Assembly: GCA_009925875.1 (NCBI GenBank) | Contig: RFQD01000036.1 | Location: 1 to 10,481, forward strand | From: Microbacteriaceae bacterium | Lineage (GTDB): Bacteria > Actinomycetota > Actinomycetes > Actinomycetales > Microbacteriaceae | Reading direction: 5' to 3' | DNA length: 10,481 nt | Shown here: positions 8,663-10,481 of the stretch, one piece after another | How positions within the stretch are numbered: the first letter of the stretch is position 1 | How the letters are laid out: every line of letters begins with the position of its first letter | Translations under genes and position numbers: made by a program | The notes under the pieces: generated by a model | Seen by the model: the letters and a program-made list of their open reading frames with translations, nothing else | Databases searched by the model: none | What the model was told of the DNA's origin: nothing

Positions 8663-9612
8663 GCTGCGGCCCTCACTCGCTCCACCGCGCGGATACGCAC
8701 GGGCGCCGATCGCGAATTGACTGCTTTCTCGTCTGCCGACGCGAGTTCGGCGCCGCGAGTCAGCGTTCGAAACTGCGGCGCCCGCGAGGCGAGTGGGACT
8801 GGCATTCCAATCGGCGTGGAATCGTTTGTCGCATCGGCGAATTCGGCCTTAACAATTCGGTCCTCAAGAGATTGATAGGACATGGCGACGACACGCCCGC
8901 CGACTTCGGTGGACTGCAGGGCCGCAGGTATGGCGCGATGCAAAATACTGAGCTCGTCATTTACTTCCACGCGCAGTGCCTGAAAAACGCGCTTGGCCGG
9001 ATGACCCGCATTCTTCAAGGCCGCCGGTGTCGCATCCTGAAGAATGCTGACCAAAGCACCGCTAGAACTGATGGGCGAGTGTGACCGCGCCGCGACGATG
9101 GCGCGCGCGTATCGTGGCGCGAGCTTTTCGTCACCGTATCGCCGAAAAATCGAGATAAGAGCATCGACGTCATACGTCGCGAGCACATCCGCAGCGCTTA
9201 CTCCCGAGCTTTGGTCCATGCGCATGTCAAGGGGAGCATCCTGAGCGTAAGCGAAGCCCCTATCCGAGCGATCAAGTTGCAATGACGAGACACCGAGGTC
9301 AAACAGGAACCCAGCGACGAAGGTCAGGTTGTTGTCCGAAAGGACCTGTGGGATCTCGTCAAAAACAGCGTGAACCAAGGTGCACCGATGCGAAAAAGAC
9401 ACGAGCCGTTCGCGGGCGATGGCAAGCGCCTGAGGGTCGCGATCGATTCCAATGAGATGGATGTTCTCGAAGCGAGTGAGGAACGCCTCCGCATGACCAC
9501 CCATCCCCAGAGTGGCATCGACGAGGACTGCCCCTGCTTTGTCCAAGGCGGGACCAAGCAGCGTGACGCATCGTTCGAGTGCAACGGGAATGTGTATCTT
9601 TCGGATGTCCAT
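8659..9612 (-). CDS. rsmH: 16S rRNA (cytosine(1402)-N4)-methyltransferase RsmH (MraW)
   Basis: RsmH uses S-adenosylmethionine to methylate N4 of C1402 in the 16S rRNA decoding centre. The 317-residue protein has the full family pattern: IHIPVALERC at 6-15, the SAM-binding DATLGMGGHAEAFL at 32-45, GIDRDPQAL at 55-63, FDLGVSSLQLD at 104-114, RGFAY and PLDMRMD at 118-133, HPAKRVFQALRVEVN at 204-218, and SYQSLEDRIVK at 245-255. The last block has Gln where many bacteria have His; I recall the same form in other actinobacteria. ATG 9610-9612 gives the expected MDIRKIHIPV beginning. No Shine-Dalgarno sequence is visible in front of it (the bases read ACTTTCTCC). A structured RNA precedes it, and the 3' end overlaps the ftsL-like gene by 4 bases. 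Confidence 0.97.
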   Translation of the reverse strand: MDIRKIHIPVALERCVTLLGPALDKAGAVLVDATLGMGGHAEAFLTRFENIHLIGIDRDPQALAIARERLVSFSHRCTLVHAVFDEIPQVLSDNNLTFVAGFLFDLGVSSLQLDRSDRGFAYAQDAPLDMRMDQSSGVSAADVLATYDVDALISIFRRYGDEKLAPRYARAIVAARSHSPISSSGALVSILQDATPAALKNAGHPAKRVFQALRVEVNDELSILHRAIPAALQSTEVGGRVVAMSYQSLEDRIVKAEFADATNDSTPIGMPVPLASRAPQFRTLTRGAELASADEKAVNSRSAPVRIRAVERVRAAA

Positions 9613-9622
9613 GGAGAAAGTT

Positions 9623-9632
9623 GGCTCGAGCC
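9623..9632. repeat. Perfect 10-base palindrome in the rsmH leader
   Basis: GGCTCGAGCC reads the same on both strands and lies 10 bases before the rsmH start codon, just after the nested hairpin. It has no loop, so it is more likely an accident or a protein site than a stable RNA hairpin. I cannot assign a function. Confidence 0.3.
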
Positions 9633-9637
9633 GTTGA

Positions 9638-9710
9638 GTTTCGATTCCCCTCCACCTCAGCCAGAGACCGGGGAAGGAGCTTCCGGATGGGGCTGGCGGG
9701 GAGTCGAAAC
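9638..9710 (-). ncRNA. Nested hairpin between mraZ and rsmH, candidate mraW RNA motif
   Basis: On the minus strand a 13-base arm (GTTTCGACTCCCC) at 9698-9710 pairs with GGGGAATCGAAAC at 9638-9650, with one C-A mismatch. Inside it lie a 5-base stem, 9691-9695 with 9658-9662, and an inner hairpin, 9680-9684 with 9672-9676, with a 3-base loop. The structure begins 7 bases after the mraZ stop and ends 25 bases before the rsmH start. No T-run follows, so it is not an intrinsic terminator. A structured RNA called the mraW motif has been described upstream of mraW in actinobacteria, and this matches its position and clade. I cannot confirm the match without the covariance model. A cis-regulator of rsmH and downstream genes, or an mRNA processing or stability element, is the likely role. 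Confidence 0.55.
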
Positions 9711-9717
9711 CAAACGA

Positions 9718-10149
9718 CTAGAAGAGGCCAGGGATCACCTCCTCTTCGGTATCCGAGAAGGTCGACTCGTGCGCAACGAGGTACTCGTCCCATGCGCGGG
9801 CATCCCAGATCTCGACACGGTTACCCGCTCCGATGACGGCGAGGTCGTGCGTGAGTCCCGCATATTGACGCAAATTTGCCGGGATGGAAATCCGGTTCTG
9901 CTTGTCCGGAGTTTCTGCACTCGCGCCAGATAGAAAGACGCGGAGAAAGTCGCGGGCGACTTTGTTCGTGACCGGCGCCTGTCGAATCTTTTCGTGAATG
10001 TTCTCAAACTCGCGCGCAGTGAACACGTACAGGCAGTTCTCCTGACCGCGCGTCACGACGATCCCGGAAGCGAGTTCCTCCCGAAATTTGGCCGGCAGAA
10101 TAACGCGCCCTTTGTCGTCGAGCTTGGGAGCGTGTGCACCGAGAAACAC
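9718..10149 (-). CDS. mraZ: MraZ, transcriptional regulator of the division/cell-wall cluster
   Basis: MraZ is a DNA-binding protein of the SpoVT/AbrB fold that forms a ring and controls its own dcw operon. The 143-residue length is normal. The two tandem domains each carry the family signature: [16 protein letters not shown] at 11-26 and [18 protein letters not shown] at 82-99. [12 protein letters not shown] at 65-76 links the two halves. The C-terminus EEVIPGLF, as I recall, resembles Microbacteriaceae homologues. GTG 10147-10149 is chosen as start because it gives the expected [15 protein letters not shown] beginning, with GGGGAGG about 9 bases upstream. It is the first gene after the terminator region and its upstream DNA holds repeated candidate binding boxes, so autoregulation is probable. 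No gene lies in the 105 bases before rsmH. Confidence 0.97.
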   Translation of the reverse strand: MFLGAHAPKLDDKGRVILPAKFREELASGIVVTRGQENCLYVFTAREFENIHEKIRQAPVTNKVARDFLRVFLSGASAETPDKQNRISIPANLRQYAGLTHDLAVIGAGNRVEIWDARAWDEYLVAHESTFSDTEEEVIPGLF

Positions 10150-10186
10150 GGGCGCACCTCCCCTCTTACCGGCCAGTTCGTGGTTG

Positions 10187-10226
10187 CTCCCCCACTTTAC
10201 TCCACTTCACACCACTATTTACCATT
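10187..10226 (-). promoter_or_regulatory. Array of 10-base-spaced AGTGG boxes, probable MraZ operator
   Basis: On the minus strand AGTGG occurs three times at exact 10-base spacing (CCACT on the plus strand at 10192-10196, 10202-10206 and 10212-10216). A fourth, weaker copy, AATGG, lies in the same register with its plus-strand CCATT at 10221-10225 or one base from it. One turn of helix separates the boxes, so they lie on one DNA face. E. coli MraZ binds TGGG-type boxes separated by 5 bases, and mollicute MraZ binds AAAGTG-type repeats; the copies here (GAAGTGG, AAAGTGG) resemble both. The array ends about 40 bases before the mraZ start. TAAAGT at 10196-10201 could be a -10 element inside the array, but I see no good -35 element. 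Confidence 0.65.
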
Positions 10227-10230
10227 TTTT

Positions 10231-10248
10231 TTCAAACTCGCGTTTGAA
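10231..10248. promoter_or_regulatory. 18-base palindrome next to the mraZ boxes, possible operator
   Basis: TTCAAAC and GTTTGAA form perfect 7-base arms around TCGC. An 8-base T-run (plus strand 10225-10232) overlaps one arm. On the minus strand the hairpin would be followed by A residues, so it cannot be a terminator for mraZ-direction transcription. Spacing and centre recall the actinobacterial LexA box (GAAC, 4 bases, GTTC), but the outer bases differ on both sides (AAAC/GTTT), so that assignment is only a possibility. Confidence 0.45.
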
Positions 10249-10261
10249 TACCCCATAAAAG

Positions 10262-10275
10262 CCCGTAAACACGGG
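10262..10275. repeat. Short inverted repeat in the mraZ upstream region
   Basis: CCCGT and ACGGG flank AAAC, giving 5-base arms and a 4-base loop. It lies 13 bases beyond the 18-base palindrome. It is too short to interpret alone but adds to the density of symmetry in this promoter region. Confidence 0.3.
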
Positions 10276-10283
10276 AAATTTTG

Positions 10284-10305
10284 AGTGGAGGAAAATGGAG
10301 GAAAA
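10284..10305 (+). repeat. Tandem 10-base repeat with box-like AGTGG/AATGG on the plus strand
   Basis: TGGAGGAAAA is repeated twice without a gap (10286-10295 and 10296-10305). Read with the preceding bases it gives AGTGG at 10284-10288 and AATGG at 10294-10298, the same box shape and 10-base period as the array at 10187-10226 but on the opposite strand. A second MraZ contact site is possible, as is a simple duplication. On the minus strand GATAAT (10305-10310) resembles a -10 element, without a clear -35. Confidence 0.4.
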
Positions 10306-10361
10306 TTATCCTGATACCCGTTCTCGACCGCCCTCATGGGGGCCAGGACCAGGACGGTCAG

Positions 10362-10428
10362 CGCAAAAAAGCCGCCCGAAAGGGGCGGCTTGCGAGAACG
10401 ACGGCGGTCGTTCTCCGGTGTTTTTGCG
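10362..10428. terminator. Intrinsic terminator for the upstream minus-strand gene, with an enclosing inverted repeat
   Basis: The strong part is a GC-rich hairpin with 9-base arms, 10369-10377 and 10383-10391 (core GCCGCCC/GGGCGGC, 5-base loop). On the minus strand a run of six T follows it, the form of a rho-independent terminator. A second perfect 9-base hairpin, GAGAACGAC at 10394-10402 with GTCGTTCTC at 10407-10415 (loop GGCG), lies beside it, with a five-T run on the plus side at 10421-10425. CGCAAAAA (10362-10369) and TTTTTGCG (10421-10428) are perfect complements that enclose both hairpins. It ends the upstream gene and insulates the mraZ promoter; it may also stop plus-strand transcripts. 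Confidence 0.85.
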
Positions 10429-10433
10429 TCAGA

Positions 10434-10481
10434 CTACGACGACTGACCTTCTTGTCTCTGGTCCCATTGACGCTGCATCCG
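10434..10481 (-). CDS. C-terminal end of an upstream gene, probably DUF3040 family (cut by window edge)
   Basis: Fifteen codons and a TAG stop (10434-10436) enter from the right edge and read RMQRQWDQRQEGQSS. A terminator follows directly, as expected for a gene end. The charged tail of the type R-M-x-x-x-W-x-x-R is, as I recall, how many actinobacterial DUF3040 membrane proteins end, and a DUF3040 gene commonly lies just upstream of mraZ in actinobacteria. Too little is visible for a firm family call. Confidence 0.5.
   Translation of the reverse strand, partial: RMQRQWDQRQEGQSS

Noticed and set aside
9690..9717. tRNA or tmRNA 3' end resemblance on the minus strand (GGTTTCGACTCCCC)
   Set aside because: The T-arm-like bases pair with a distant arm in a nested hairpin, and no acceptor, D-arm or anticodon arm can be built around them.
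10281..10309. Plus-strand promoter (TTGAGT, 17 bases, AATTAT)
   Set aside because: Both hexamers match only 4 of 6 bases, no plus-strand gene follows, and a terminator-like hairpin with a T-run lies about 100 bases downstream.
10295..10481. Plus-strand frame from ATG 10295 open to the right edge (about 62 codons)
   Set aside because: It runs through the terminator hairpins and antisense to the upstream gene tail. The purine-rich GGAGG lies only 3-4 bases from the ATG, and the peptide is low-complexity.
1..10481. CRISPR array, insertion sequence, phage or defence genes
   Set aside because: No direct-repeat array with spacers, transposase, integrase or foreign-looking gene is visible; the window is a standard cell-wall/division cluster.

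Overview
The window is the front half of a division and cell-wall (dcw) cluster, almost entirely on the minus strand. Read in the direction of transcription, from high to low coordinates, it holds: the last codons of an upstream gene, probably of the DUF3040 family; a compact bidirectional-looking terminator; the mraZ control region; mraZ; a structured leader; rsmH (mraW); an FtsL-like gene; ftsI (pbpB); murE; murF; mraY; murD; and the first 190 codons of ftsW, which runs off the left edge. All nine main genes fit known families and none looks broken.

Gene order, the presumed DUF3040 neighbour, a long FtsL-like protein directly before ftsI, and the MraZ and MurD sequences point to an actinobacterium, most likely Microbacteriaceae. 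By eye the GC content is in the mid-to-high 50s, lower than usual for that family, which would suit one of its smaller-genome or aquatic members. The taxonomic call is inference from remembered protein sequences, not a search.

The genes work as one pathway. MurE adds the third residue to UDP-MurNAc-dipeptide after MurD has added D-Glu, MurF adds the terminal D-Ala-D-Ala, and MraY loads the product onto the undecaprenyl carrier to give lipid I. FtsW and FtsI then act as the septal glycosyltransferase/transpeptidase pair. FtsL is a membrane-anchored divisome regulator. RsmH methylates 16S rRNA, and MraZ is the cluster's transcriptional regulator. Packing is tight: there are 4-base stop/start overlaps at rsmH/ftsL, murE/murF and murF/mraY, and gaps of 6 to 21 bases at mraY/murD, ftsL/ftsI and murD/ftsW. 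The exceptions are 105 bases between mraZ and rsmH and 130 bases between ftsI and murE.

I see no new multi-gene system here. The non-coding parts deserve the second look. They are an array of 10-base-spaced AGTGG-type boxes before mraZ (probable MraZ operator), a second box pair on the opposite strand, two palindromes between them, a nested hairpin between mraZ and rsmH that fits the position of the actinobacterial mraW RNA motif, and a terminator whose two hairpins are enclosed by a third inverted repeat. In the proteins, the MurE amino-acid specificity motif is not the DNPR of diaminopimelate-adding enzymes.
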